A stretch of 64,000 nt of DNA from Apis mellifera (Eukaryota; Arthropoda; Insecta; Hymenoptera; Apidae): contig NC_037645.1 in assembly GCF_003254395.2 (NCBI RefSeq), positions 6,700,906 through 6,764,905 on the forward strand, written 5' to 3'. The translations under genes and the position numbers were made by a program. The notes under the pieces were generated by a model, which saw nothing but the letters and a program-made list of their open reading frames with translations, had not been told where the DNA came from and searched no databases. Shown one piece after another: positions 13,901 to 28,200 of this stretch (position 1 is its first letter; every line of letters starts with the position of its first letter).

Positions 13901-16900
13901 TAAGATATGTTCCTAAGCTCTGAAGATAATCTAACTTGCTTTCCTTTAAAAGCCAGTCTACGATGCTCATCTCGGTTAAACGCCGCACCCTAGTGATTAA
14001 TCACCCTATGATCGCGATATTCTTTGGTCTAATGCGCCAGTAGCTACCGTGTGGCAGCAATGTTTACACAGGCTTTTTATCCGACAAATCGAGAGATCTT
14101 CAGCTATTTTCCATTGCAATTTTATCGGTCGGTAATGCACTCGTTATTAACTTTTGACAAAGATCTTGTCGATGTGGCAAATCACCGGCTTAAACTCGAT
14201 GAAAGATGCGTTCACAGAGTGTGAAAGACAGAAATCTAGTGTTTTTTGTGGTCATCGTTTGCACGCAGGCAGGCCTGGCTCTGACAGACTCTGTAAGAGC
14301 ATCGTATAATAAAGGTGGCCTCCCTTTTTTTTTTTTACTACGCGTTATAGTTTAAAAAATATGAAAATTAAATATTAAATTAAAGTATAATTTAAAATAT
14401 TCTCATCGATTGTTACAATTTTTATTTACAAAAGATGCTATATAAAAAATGGCATCTTTTTTGATAACAAAAAAAAAATAACGTTAATTAAATAATTTTT
14501 ATATGAAGATCTTTATCTGTCCTTGATTTATATTAAATTCTCGTTTATTATTTTTACAAACATATTTTTTTTTAATATTAATTTGAGGAATATAATATAT
14601 ATAATAAATATAAGAATAATTTTCAAATTTATGCAAAGTACTGGTATGTTGACGTGATTCCAGTTAATAACTATTAACTTACTTAGTAAAATCATGCATA
14701 TATGAAAGAGGTACGCGTGTTAATAGAAAAATGGGAAAAAATAGAAAATAAAAAATGAATTGCGAAGTTTTACAATTTATACGATTAATCTTCAGAATTT
14801 AAAATATATATATATATATATTAAAATTTTTAAATTTTTTCTTTCTTAAATTGGAGAATTTTCAAGTCGGGTGAAGACGTGTTCCATCGATGGATGAACG
14901 AGCCGAGTTCGTTGATCATTATTGAATTAAATTGTCTGGAAAATTTTTGAGATATTCTAGCCCCTTAAATAAACGAAGTTCTGAAACTTTCCCAGAAAGT
15001 TCCAGGGCGATGGAGCGGCGGACTTCAGGCGTTTCAGATTATTTAAGACGAGGCCATCCCGGCTGGGTTATCTGTCGCGAATAAATCCGTTCGTTTGCTT
15101 ATTTACACTGGATTACTCTCGTTTCCTACAACTACGGAATGTGCAACTTGGTATAACTTCTCAGATACTTTCTCAGATTTTTCGAGGATTCTTTACCTAT
15201 TTTTATTCATCTCGAATGGACACGAAAAAACTTAATTTTCCATTTATTTAAAAGTATAAAATATATATAATAAATAATTAAATAAAAAGTAGAAAATGGA
15301 TCAAGTTTGCAGTCAATAATAAGCAATCCTATTCAATTCCATTGCATAAAACAAAAAGCATCACGTGATCAGTTAGATTCATCAGAAATAAAAATTATAA
15401 CTCGACTTGATATAATTTTGGAAGAATTTCTTATTTATTTTTATAAATTTTCATTCAAAAAAAGAAGGATAGAGAGAAAAGAATATTTATTTTATAGTTC
15501 AGTCAATAGTTGGCACTATTGATGAGGCTCGCAAATGTATAGAATAAAGAGGATCATGTGATCATATAGATTCGTTAAAGAGTTAAATTGGCGGAACAAG
15601 AAGGAAAATGGAAACTTTTAGCTTCCGATTACTCGTTCCTGCGTGATTAATTAACGACTACGTTCAATCTCGTCTATTTGTCGTCATTGCATCACTAGCT
15701 TCTTTCTTTGGCTGAATTCGATCGATCGAAAAAATTCCAACAAAAACGCGCACGATTGCAAAACGCGCGTGTGAAACAAAACGTCAAACGATTGGCCCTG
15801 TAAAAACGGTTCTAGTTGCACGCGCGATCAATGTAAATCCTTCAAAAAATTCCTCTTGATAAACCGTATAAAAATTTTTATAAAGTATTCATACATCGTA
15901 TATAAACAAACATGAATGGTCAAACAAAATATCATTGAATATGTTAGAATGAATGAATCGAGTAGGTGTATATATTTGTATTAATTATTGTGAATTATAA
16001 TATTTCAATTATTACACATAGAATGATGAAAATTACAAAATTTACTAATCATTAGAATAATATTTAAAATCGCCAAGAAATTCAATAAGAAAAGATTTTA
16101 AGACACTGTTCAAATTAATTTAATTTTTTTTAATTTTAATTTATTAATCTCGATGTTAATTTAAGAAAATATAACGGGTAAAAATATGACTATAAATCAA
16201 CTTAATGTAACCTAACAGAAGACGAATTTACATGAAGTCAACGATATCATGCGATATTTCACAGTTCTGATTCTTTTCTCCGATTCTAAATGCATTGTTA
16301 CAATGGATATACGTTTACAATAGAGTATCGGTGAGAGAATAGGGAGAAGAATACAAAGGAAGGCACGAAGTCACGTTGACGAAACATGTAGGCATTATGG
16401 CTGCCGCACAACCGATGAGTGTGTTCAGTTTCGAACTATCCACATTACTTTTTTACTAACACGAACTATATGAGATAGGAAAGGAAACTATGAAAAGAGA
16501 TGCAAATTTGATTCGTTGTTTTTCGTAGATACAATGCAAATTCATAGAAATAGACACGTTTATTACCTAAAAGTACTACGTTAACAAATTAGATCTTCTA
16601 ACAACGCGACACTAAATTGCACAAAGCAAATAGATAAGATCTTTTGCCGTTGTACTGCTGCGAGTGCCATCTTTCCGTCTTTGCATAGAACTTCAAAGAG
16701 AACCTCAAATCCAATACTCAAAAATTCCAATGAAATTTGCATCTTTGATGAATCTGAAATGAATATATAATATAATAATAATAACTATACATATCAGATA
16801 GATAATCAGGCGATGTAGTCCACGTAAAATTTAAAAAAAAATTCAAGCATACTGTTTCAACCATACAAATTTGTTAAACAAATTTTTATTCATTATATAT

Positions 16901-19900
16901 TGATTAATTATTCATCATGGCTGTAATTGATTTACTATTTATTCACAGATAGATACAAGTATTTATAATTAAAATTTTATTGACATCCATTAGTGTCAAA
17001 CCTAACCTCAACTTTGTCATAAACTAAACCTGTCATTCCATTCCCGCATATACATACGAATGATGGATCGAACTTTAGTTACAATCATGTCATTTGCAAG
17101 CGTGCAGGCTAACGCGATGCCACTTTGTTCACTCAGCGAAAGGCACTATCTACGTGAACATGGTAATCAGGGGAGTCACTCAAATGGCAGTAAAGATAAC
17201 CGATCTTCAGTGACTCTATATTACCATGCCACCACTGGTAAAATAGTTTCCACGTGAATGTAATTAGTTATAGAAGCTAATTACCTCGATGTTACCATTC
17301 GTGCGATGCGACGTCGGTTTTCAAATGGAATTGGCCACACCTACCGACAGCCAAAGAAAACCTTGATATCATCAAAATGGATTGTATATATATCTAACCG
17401 TATAATTTCTCCGAGTGGGGATGGGTTACCATACACATCAGTCAGGCCGAAATTAAACCCCTTGAAGCGGTTCTCGTGAGTTCATTGAACATGTGAAGCG
17501 TAACATCGTTGGGGTAGGTTCTGTTTTCAAGATTTCACGATCCACTTTGAGACAGTGAAGAGACGTGTACTATTTCTTGAGGAGTTGAATAAGAGAAACA
17601 ACGTTGTGTACTTGTGTGAGATATTGAACAGTAAGCAAAGTATGAATTATTCAAATATCGATAAATTTTATTTTGAATAGGTTATTCAAGAAAAAACGAA
17701 ACTGTATTATCAAAATTATGAAAAAATTATCATTATTGTATATTAATCCGAATATTAATAATCTAAGCTAACCTCATTTTTTTAACCTCATCAAAATATA
17801 TCCCTTAATCTGAAAATAGAAAAGAAAATCGTCATCAAATTAAAAAGGAAATCTCATCAAAGGGTTCGTTATCAAAGTTGCTGGACCGATGACTGAGGAG
17901 CATCCAGGATCGATGTAGCGCGAACAGGCATCCAGGATCAAACAGACGGTATAATGGAATAGAATCTCTTTTGTTTTTCCTCGATCCATTTGCGGGCGTC
18001 CAACCGGAAAAGCTTTGCAGTTTGCCAGTAGAATCCGGTTTAATTACCGATCCGATTGCGGCAGCTACGTTAGATCTCATCCGTTGTTGCGACGTGCCAA
18101 CTTCGTTGCTTCGAACCTCGCGTGTATGTGTGTATATATATATATATATATGTATAGACGGTCGGACGTGGTGGGTAAAAAAAGTCGATGGAGCGCCACC
18201 GAGCGGATTAAACGGGAATGTAAGAGGAGTGGAAGGAGAAGGAGGAGAAGCAGGTGGAAAGGAAACGAGCCACTGTAAATAGATACGTGTGCCAGGAACG
18301 AGGAGAGGTATTCTTTCCCGTTGACGAGGAATCGAACCTCGATCGTGGCGAGACGGGGGGAGGGAGGGAGGGGGTGAGAACGAACGAGTTCCTGCGGTTG
18401 ATTTTAGGTTCCTGTTCTCGAATAAATGATATTTCAGCGATAGTTGGCAATCTAGCGGATCCTTTTTACGAAATCTTTTTCACGATATTCTTTGTTAACT
18501 TCTTTGGAAGTGGATCAATAACTGGGTGGACCATCTTGATATCGTCATTTTTTAGTAAGTAATGATGTGTTGGTGAATTTGTAAGGGAAAAAATTGTAGA
18601 TTTATCGATGTTATTTTAACCAGAGAATTTTTATTATTTTCTTTAAAAAAAATCTATCTTTTGTCACTCTTTCTAGAATCTGATAAAAAGATCAATTCTT
18701 TGAAAAAGAATAATTCGTATTATTAATATGTGTCGTTAAATAAGAGTGCTTTCTGCAATGAAGTTATATTTGTAGGTTAGGTTTTACCAGTCTGCCATTA
18801 TAGGATCCTAATTCGATTTATGGATAGATGGGAGAGGAAGGAAGGAAATTCCGGCCGTGGAACGATAAGTTTTGGCGGATGCAATGTATCCGGTGATTTA
18901 GCATTGTGACTGCCGTGTATCGTCAATGGGCGCACGCAGGTAGAACGACACATAACGCCAGTTCTTCCGTCCTTGTCTTCATCGATTTCCGATTGATCCT
19001 CATTATCGACTCTTCCTCGGCTGCGCCCCTTCCTTTTGAAAAATCCTCCTCTTTCTCTTCTCCTAACGACTTTATCGGACATTCTTATTCAAATTTAATA
19101 CTTTTTGGAGGTTATCCTTGGATTCTGCTTTTGAAGTTGACCCAATATACCGATCCTTTAAAGAACTATTCGATTACCTCGAACGTCTGAGAATGTTGGA
19201 TTGCCAATAGATTTTATTTGGAATTGCATAAACGTTGATCGTGAGTACATTTTGTAAAATGGCACAATAAGATTAAATGTGAAAAAGGAATATATAGGAA
19301 TTTTTGCAGAGTTTTTCCCTAGATAGATATTCCCTAGATATGAAACGACGTTTTGTATTTATTTATTTTTCTCAGACACGAAAACGAGTGTTTAATGAAA
19401 CATTTTAAAACGTTAAGATATCATTGTGAAGAAATTAGTTATCTTGAAAAATGAAATTTTCTCTAGTTATATTTCCCTAGATATAGAGGCACGAGGGAAA
19501 TGATACGAGATCTTTTGTCGAGCGTTGTCTAACTGTATTTCTACCACGATACGTCACGTTTTTATCGGCAAACTTAATACGCGTACCGTTCCGCTGTTTC
19601 GATAATACGCTTTCACCAGTATTAAGTTAAAGCCAGCAGAATCTTCGAACGTCTCGTTCGTTTTCCGACGCCGCGTAATCTTGGGATATCTTAAGATATT
19701 CCGACCGTCTTTCGAGGCATGAATGCGTAATACACAGGGAAAGCGCAATTAGAGGGGAAACGCTGTGAATAAATAAAAACGGGGTAGCGAGATTCTCGCA
19801 TAGCATGGCCGCCTGGGGGAATTTTTATCGAGAAACTTTTGTTATGATAAACCGGGTGCACCAGAAGAGAATGGCGGCGACCGGAGGGGAGATGGAATCG

Positions 19901-20103
19901 GCGAATTGTCCGACAAAAGTATCCACAAGTGCGTCTTCTTTTTCAACTCTAAAAAAAATTGAGTTCATTCATTCCGAGAATAGATACGATGTTTCTTTTT
20001 TTTTCTTTTTTTTTTTTTTTTTTTCTCTCCTATTGCTATAAAAAATTATTCGAAATCCTTTCTGCAGACTTATGTCTTTAGGTTATGGCCTAGTTTTCCA
20101 TCA

Positions 20104-20136
<33 letters not shown>

Positions 20137-21087
20137 CGAGATTGAATAGTGTTTCGGTGAATAATTCAGACTTATTTAGGTTAAGATATAATAGGATGTC
20201 TACAAATTAGGTCAGATTCCTTTTCTATTACAATAACAGCTTGCTTGACCGTTAATAAAAGGGAATAGAAGCTCGATAATCGATTTGAATTACGTTATCG
20301 TAAATTATAATCGAACATTCTATATAATGGAATCAAACGAAACTATCGATACGTGCAGTTATATACGTCGATAAGAAATGCTCGGTCGGTAATCTTCTCT
20401 AGTAACATTTTCCATCGTTCGATATCGATCGAAAAGAATTCACCTTTAACTTCGTCCATTAGACCTGACGGATCAAAGATTCGTTAGAAATTCGCCGGAA
20501 GTCGAATTCCTGGCCCGTGGTCGGACGATTACCCGGGGATTGAAGTTTTTCGCAAAGCTGGTCGACGGATTAATCCCCCGAAGGGAACGCGTCACGGTTT
20601 AATTCTTCAGAGAGGGGGGGGATTTAAAGTGGCGCGGGGGCCAATCGAGACACGCGATTAAGAGTTAACAACAGGCAAAGAGCCGAACAATTGGGCCGGC
20701 GGATACGGAAGGCAGAAGATTTAAACGTCTGCTTAAAGGATCAGCCGATAAGATGGTCTCGCAGCCAAGTTTCATTTGACATTTAAATCGAACCATACTC
20801 GAACCTCTTTTGCTTTTGTACCCTTCGAATTGGAAGCTACAGGACGAAGCAGAATACAGAATATATACGTAATATTGTTCTTTCAGAAATTTTTATACGA
20901 TTTTTTGAATTTTGATTAATATTTTGTAGAATTAGAAGATATTTTAAATTTTTTAAGTGTTGTTAAATAATAAGTTGAGAACTTTCTTTGACCAGTTGTA
21001 GAAAGAAAGTAAAAAATGATATATTGTGAATATAATGATATTTAATTAATTTTTTGAGAGAAAATGATATCAGAAAATGATCATACT

Positions 21088-21123
<36 letters not shown>

Positions 21124-22155
21124 ATTTACTTGAATAAAGATTGCTTATTTACAGCATTTACAAAAATTTCTGTGGATGACATATATTTATAAATTATTTC
21201 CTAATTTAACTTAAATTTATCCTTTTAAGAGATTAAATATATAAATCACTCCATTGTTTTTAGATTTATCCGTCTCCCATTTTAAATCCAAATATTTTTT
21301 AAATTACGATAATATTTTGAAAAAATGTTATCTCTCTTCACGTAAATTTACAAAACGTAGCACGATGGATTACTTTCTGATCAAATTAACGATACTGTGA
21401 TTCTATGAATAAAAAAATTTTAATTTTACTAAAATGATATAAAATTTAGATAAAAAATTTATAACAAAAGAAGAGCAAATTATCGAGTTAGTTCGGAGCA
21501 ATCTTTTCAATTTTACGAAAGTATGTAATTGAAATTCTATAAACGATGTATTTTCCAGAAATTTATTAGTAAATTTTGTACAATTACAGTACGTATTGTT
21601 TGATAAAGGAATGAAAGAGTAATTAACTCGAATATCTCTTTCTCGTTCTGCCGCTGTTCGGCGCCGGAAAGCAATTTCAATCTGAATTTCTGAGATCTTC
21701 GATACACTTGAAAAGTAAGGTTGTCGGAGGCTTGACACAGATCGTTGGAAAATATTATTTTAATAGAGGTGTACGGAAGTTCACGTTGCGTTACGCGATA
21801 TCAAGTATCGTGCTTTCCTCTCTGAAACTAATTACACACAGTTAAAGAGTTAATTATTGCAGTAGAACGGTGCCGCGGAATGCGGAATCGTCGCAATGTG
21901 ATCTACTGTTGGTCACGAAAGTATTCTGGTAATCTGACTATTTCCTAGTTAATTCTTCACATATTCTTCTTTTCCATTCCATTCTTTTAAATTATTTTAT
22001 TCCTAAATACGAAGAATGTTAATAAAATGACAATTTTATTTCCTAAGCTATTTTTCTTTACATACGTATATATATATATATATATAAAAAATACTTTGAA
22101 TTATTTTCTTATTTCTTTTCTCTAAACTACAATCTATAAATATCGTGCGCACGTA

Positions 22156-22221
<66 letters not shown>

Positions 22222-25200
22222 AGATAGTTTAATGTTGAATGTATATATTTTCGATCGGATATAGTACGTAACAGATTACATTATTTATTAAAAAATGCAT
22301 GAGTTATCTTTATCGAAGATCGATTCTCGTCACCGAGACAACGAAAGAAGTTGAAATGTATTTTTCAAGCGATTGCATTCGAGCGATTTAATTTTGCACT
22401 AGAAGCGCCTGTACATAGGCAACCGGTTTAACGTCAGCGTACGCATTTGACCGTGCAACAGGGGAACGTTCAGTGGTATTTATTTTAGAAAGCTTCTTCT
22501 TGAAAAAAAAAAAAAACGAACTATCAAGCAATTAAATAAGAAGAAAATATTATAATATTTGATATTACTTTTCAGTCAAAGTAAATTTTCTTTGATATTC
22601 GATCAATTGAAGAAATTAATTACAAAATTATTTTCATTATTTATTGTACACAGTATCAAGTGAAATAAGAAAATTATAGCGTGAAAATATATACATACAT
22701 CGCTTGATAATTGTTGATAGCCATCCATTTCCCAAACAATCTAGCGTTGTCACAATATATGTAGTATAGAATAGTAGGGTGTTTTTTTCCTGTAGTTGTC
22801 GATAAAAGGGCAAATAGCAGGATTCGCTTTTTTCAAGGCTCTATGTGTTCCCTTTTGGGGCAGGGAAAAAACACGTTTTTTTACTTTTTTCCCTTTGTTC
22901 AATTTCTAAATACACGATGCGATAGCTAAACCTAAAAATAACTTTAAACAGAGTGATACTGAACCATGAACCCTCAATCCCTGATCGTATATGGTGTATG
23001 AATATGATCAATTTCTTTTATTCTTGTCGTCGTTGTCGCTCGATCAATGTGTCTCTTTTTCTTTCTTCTCTTCCACAAATGAACAGTGGAAGTATCGACT
23101 TTCGACCGATCGATATTAGATTCTTTTGACTTTTTTTTTTTTTTTTAAATAAATTTTCAAGATCACCTTCAACCCTATATTTAGAGGATCGTTAAAGAGT
23201 TCACTTGTGCAAAATGATTGCAACATCTCTTGTAACAAGATATTTGTTTTCGAAACAATTAATGGAAATTTCTAACAATTCCAAAGATTAAAAAACTTCC
23301 ATTTAAAAATCACAATATAGATATAGATATAGATCACGATATTCTTCAACTATTTTTAAATTATCTTCTCATAATATTCGAGTAACTCGTGCAATAAGGA
23401 TCACGATCCGCACAAGTCAAGTTGAAAGCTACTGATCTCTTCACAAAAAAAAAAAAAACAGAAATAAAACAACCCGTCTCATCAAAATGGTAACAAGGCA
23501 AGAACGAAGTAGGAAAAGAAAATTTGTTGCCGGTTGAAAAATTCGGGGCAAGAGAAATCGCGATGATCTATGACATCGTTACACGCTCCAAGTAGCGATA
23601 GATTGGAGTTGCTCTCGATCATGGGACGGAGAAAGTAAATCGAATGTCTTGATTGGCCACGATCATTATATCTTCGTATGAAACAAAGTGGTCATAAGAA
23701 TAAGATGCAACAAAGGATGAGTAATCGTTACACGCTCCAAGTAGCGATAGATTGGAGTTGGTCCCGATCAGGAGAAAATAGATCGAATGTCTTGATTAGT
23801 CACGATCATTATATCTTCGTATGAAACAAAGTGGCCATAAGAATAAGATGCAACAAAGGATGAGTAATTGCTTCAAGTAGCGATAGATTGGAGTTGCTCC
23901 CGATCATGGGACGGAGAAAATAGATCGAATGACTTGATTGGCCACGATCATTACGACTTCGTTATGGCCATAAGATGCAACAAAGGATGAGAATCTCTAG
24001 AAATTTCGAAATCCCAGCGGGGGGGATGGAGCACGTCCTGGTGTGTCGACCACCCTTGACGACGTGTTACGCGTCAACCCACAACACCCTTTATTACTCG
24101 TCACCGTTTAAACGGTCGAAAGCACGCGACGTATTCCCCCCGTTATTACCACGGAGGAAGCCGTGGAAACTTTGGGACGTGACACGGATGAGAAATTGTA
24201 TCTTTGCGCGGCTTTTGTCTAGATTGTTGGTTCAGGTCCAGAGAAAAATGGTGGCTCTTGACTAAGACTTGGTTGCCTGCTAAAAAAAAAACTTGCGATT
24301 GTACTTATTCGGTAATTTAAATAGCGAGAAATTGATTGTGAAAGGGAAGAGAATCTTTTTTTTGTATTTTATTTTATGATATCAACGCTTGGATTGGTTT
24401 AATATTATAAGTGGATTTAGAATTTAGAGAATTAGGTGATATCTGTTTGTATGGATATTTAGTATCGATACAAATTGATGTGAATCAAAGTCTATCTTAG
24501 ATTTAGAAATTCTGATTCAGATATCAGAGCAAGACAAAGCTATTGTGTATCTGGTTCAAACATTATCACTTTAAATCAAGGCTCGTGAGTAATTGAGTGA
24601 ATTAAAGATTAAAGATCTAGACAAACTTCTGATTCAACACGTTTGTTGTATATCTATGTATATATATAGATATCACACCTCATAGCTCTAATATCGTTAA
24701 ACTTACTAAAATTAGATATACATATTTATGATTATTTCGAAACTTGATTAGAAATTTAATTCAATCTCGATAGAGATTCACACTTACATTCATATCTAAT
24801 ACCTAATATAGTCAAACATTAATTTAATTCGAATTTGCACAATTTCAGTTCTAATATTGTTTTAATTTACATTAAACTTACTCGTGAACCTAACCTTAAT
24901 TTTTTAACTCATCCGAAACAAACGTCGAGATTAAAATTTCGAAAAGGAAAGTAATCTATTTCACGTTTAGTAGAGTTTATTTCGAGCGTACAATACAATA
25001 TAATTGTACAATACAATATAAATAAATTGTAAAACTAAATAAATTGTACAATACAATGTAATTGCACAATATCTAACATAACCTAGTCAAACGATTAAAT
25101 TTAAAATACAAATCTGCACAACTCTAGTTCTAATATTATTTTAATTTACATTAAACTTACTATTCGTATAAAACGTGAACCTAACCTTAATTTTTTAACT

Positions 25201-28200
25201 CACCTGAAACAAACGTCGAGATTAAAATTTCGAAAGTAATCTATTTCACGTTAGTAAAGTTTATTTCGAGTATACAATATAATATAATTGTACAATAATT
25301 ACACAATATAATTATACAATACAATGTAATATCTAACATAACCTAGTCAAACGATTAACGTTAATTTAATACGAATCTGCAGTTCCTAATATTATTTTAA
25401 TTTACGTTGGACTCGTTATTCATATAAACGTGAACTTAATCTTAATTTTAACGCAGACTCAACGCGTTCACTCAAGTCATCTAACCGAAAACAAACGTTG
25501 AGATTAAAATCTTGGAAATTAAACTAATCTTACTTACGTTAACGAAGTTTATTTCGAGCGTATATAAGACTTAAGTACGACACGATAGTAAACCAGGCTT
25601 AAGTTTATTCGGTGGCAAGTGTCGGAGGAGCAATTTCGATCGGTCGTGTACGATATTGAGGGACCACGGGTTGTTCCACGAACCCTGCAGCATTTGCTAT
25701 TCCGGATGATTTTTATCGGTGTATAAATGACTCACTCGATACTTCCTGCGAGTCGGAAGGAAAAGTAAAAAAAGGAAAGAAAGAGAAGAAAAAAGACGGG
25801 GAAAAAAGGGGGAGGAAAAAGAGGAAAAGAACGTGACTCAGCCTTGGTTCGTTTTTCCCCGCCCCGACAATTTGGTCAACCAACCCCCTCCGGTGTTCGG
25901 TTGAAACGGTAATAATGCCGTGGTAAAAACGGCAAATATTCCGACGGAATATCGGTGGACTTTTATCCGATTAAAGCTGTTTCGAGACGAACCGGCGTCA
26001 AACGATAAACCGGAAATGGATCGTGACGCGATCCATTGACGAGGTCGAAAGCATAGCTGTAAGCACGATTTACATCGTATACAATTTTTATCTTCAATTT
26101 TTTTTTCTTTTTTTTTTTTTTTTTGAACGTAATAACGAGGCGAATAAAGATATTTTATCGAATTATCGAAGATCGAATTTGTATCACCCTCTCGAATTAA
26201 TTTTCATTCTCAGAGTAATTCTATATTACACGATGTAAAGTAGAAAGAGAGACGTGATACAAAAAAAAAAAAGAAGAAGAATTCGAGATATTTAAATTTC
26301 AATTTGAATAGGAAAAAAAAAAAAAAAAAATTCCAACCAACTTTCATACGTTTTTCAAATCAATTCTGAGGGCGGGGAAAAAAAGAGGTGGAGTAAAAGT
26401 CGGAAATTTATATGGCAGATTGCACGATTGTCGCTCGTTCGAATATGAATAAATATGGAAAATAGACTTAAGTCGGTTAAAGCCGGTCTCCCGTCCGATC
26501 AATTTTCCTTCCTTTTTCCCCTCCATTTTTTCCTTTTTTAATCTCTCTCTCGCTTTTTCTTTCTCTCTGTCTTCCTCTCTCCCTCCTCTCTCTCTTTCTC
26601 TTTCTCCGTTTAATTCCACGCCATTCATTTTCTCTCTTTTCTCGTATTCCCTTTTATAGAGGCCCGATATCGAATCACACTGGCCATAAATTGGCCGGGC
26701 ATTATTTAATTAAAGCCTGGCTTTGTAATTTATATATTTATGCTGCCGCTTTTATTTTCGAGATCTTATTTATCGACTTGAACGTTTATAGGCTGGAAAA
26801 ACCGATGAGTCTCCTTTTTTTCCCTCCCTCCCTCCCTCTCTCTCCCTCTCTCTCCCTCTCCACCCTCTATCGCTGTCTCAATTTTCGGTTGTTAACGTTT
26901 CCCAACGCTATCCAATTGGGAACGTTGTCGCAACGAACGGGCGCGCGAGAATTTTCGAAACAAATCTCCTCGCGAACGGGAATAATTTTCAAAAAAGCTT
27001 GATCACGCATGATCCCGATTTTTTTTAGATAGAATTTTTAATTATATCTCGCGTCGCTCGTACGTTATTCATGAAATTCGCTCAATGGATATTCGTGCAC
27101 ATATTTTCAACTGTAATGTATTTTTCGCGCCGATAAATAATCGGATAGGGGAGGGAAAATTTTTAATCGGCAGAGATTTATATAATTGATGCTAAATGCA
27201 TAATTAAACGATGATAGAGAACACTGTTGCGATGTCGGTGAACGTGATAATATATAATCATTGTATTCGTCGCTTTGAATCCCCTACCCTCGTTCGAAAC
27301 ACCAAAACCTTTCATTTGCACCCTCATAATAAATACTTGTTCGAAGTGCAGGGAAGATGGTAACAATCGGTAAGTAAGGGTGTCACGATATTTGCTTTGA
27401 TCATTGGAACTAAATAACTCGACAAATAAGACGTCTATATATACATCGTTCCAAATTTATAATCTAACATAATAATAAATATAAAATTCGTATAAAATTG
27501 CTTATTATGAGCATCTCTCCATAGACAGATCCAATAGCAAATCGTTATGCCTATATTGTCGATGAGTCAGGTTACATAGCTCGTTATATTCCCTCCGCTA
27601 CCTGTTTATTTGTCCTTTGAAAAGTGCACGTCCGCCATAATGTTCTTCCCCCCTCTCCCTCCCTTCTCCCGTGGCCGCACATAAATTTTGGCTTGTCTCG
27701 TGGAATATCATCGATCTTGCAAGGAAAGAGGAAACCAACTGACCCCTGGCCCTATCCCTGGTGTCGTTTATTACTATTATTAAAACGTCTCTTTTTCTTT
27801 TTCTCTCTCTCTCTCTCTCTCTCTTTCTTTCAATGGCCACGCGTGACCAAAGGGCGCGTGAGGCGAATACGAGGGTAAAAAGGTCCCGATGGAGCTTCTC
27901 GTTTTCTCTCGACTTATGGTTTCTCCCCTCCTTCCAGTATCGATACACCTTCTCCTGGTTGGATATATTCAGTGACTCCCAACCCCATCAACGGTGATCC
28001 GGTATTATCATCGAGTATATTTCACTTTGCAGATGTAATATGTATCTTTTTTTTTTTCTTTTTTTTTTTTACGAGATCCTAAAGGGAAAACACGATAAGT
28101 CTATTTTTGTTGAAATTTTTCTATTTTGATATTTTTTCTTTTTTTTTCTTTTTTTTTTTTTTTTTTTTTTTGGAATATAAGGTACGTAAAAAAATTGAAC

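Noticed and set aside
18318..18345. Minus-strand tRNA T-arm-like sequence (CGAGG, TTCGATT, CCTCG)
   Set aside because: The T-stem and loop look right, but no matching 5' acceptor arm (complement of the following 7 nt) exists about 70 nt upstream, and no D-arm or anticodon arm could be drawn.
27360..27380. Consensus splice donor ATCG|GTAAGTAAG inside the beat intron
   Set aside because: No coding or plausible exon with a matching acceptor ends here; treated as a chance match.
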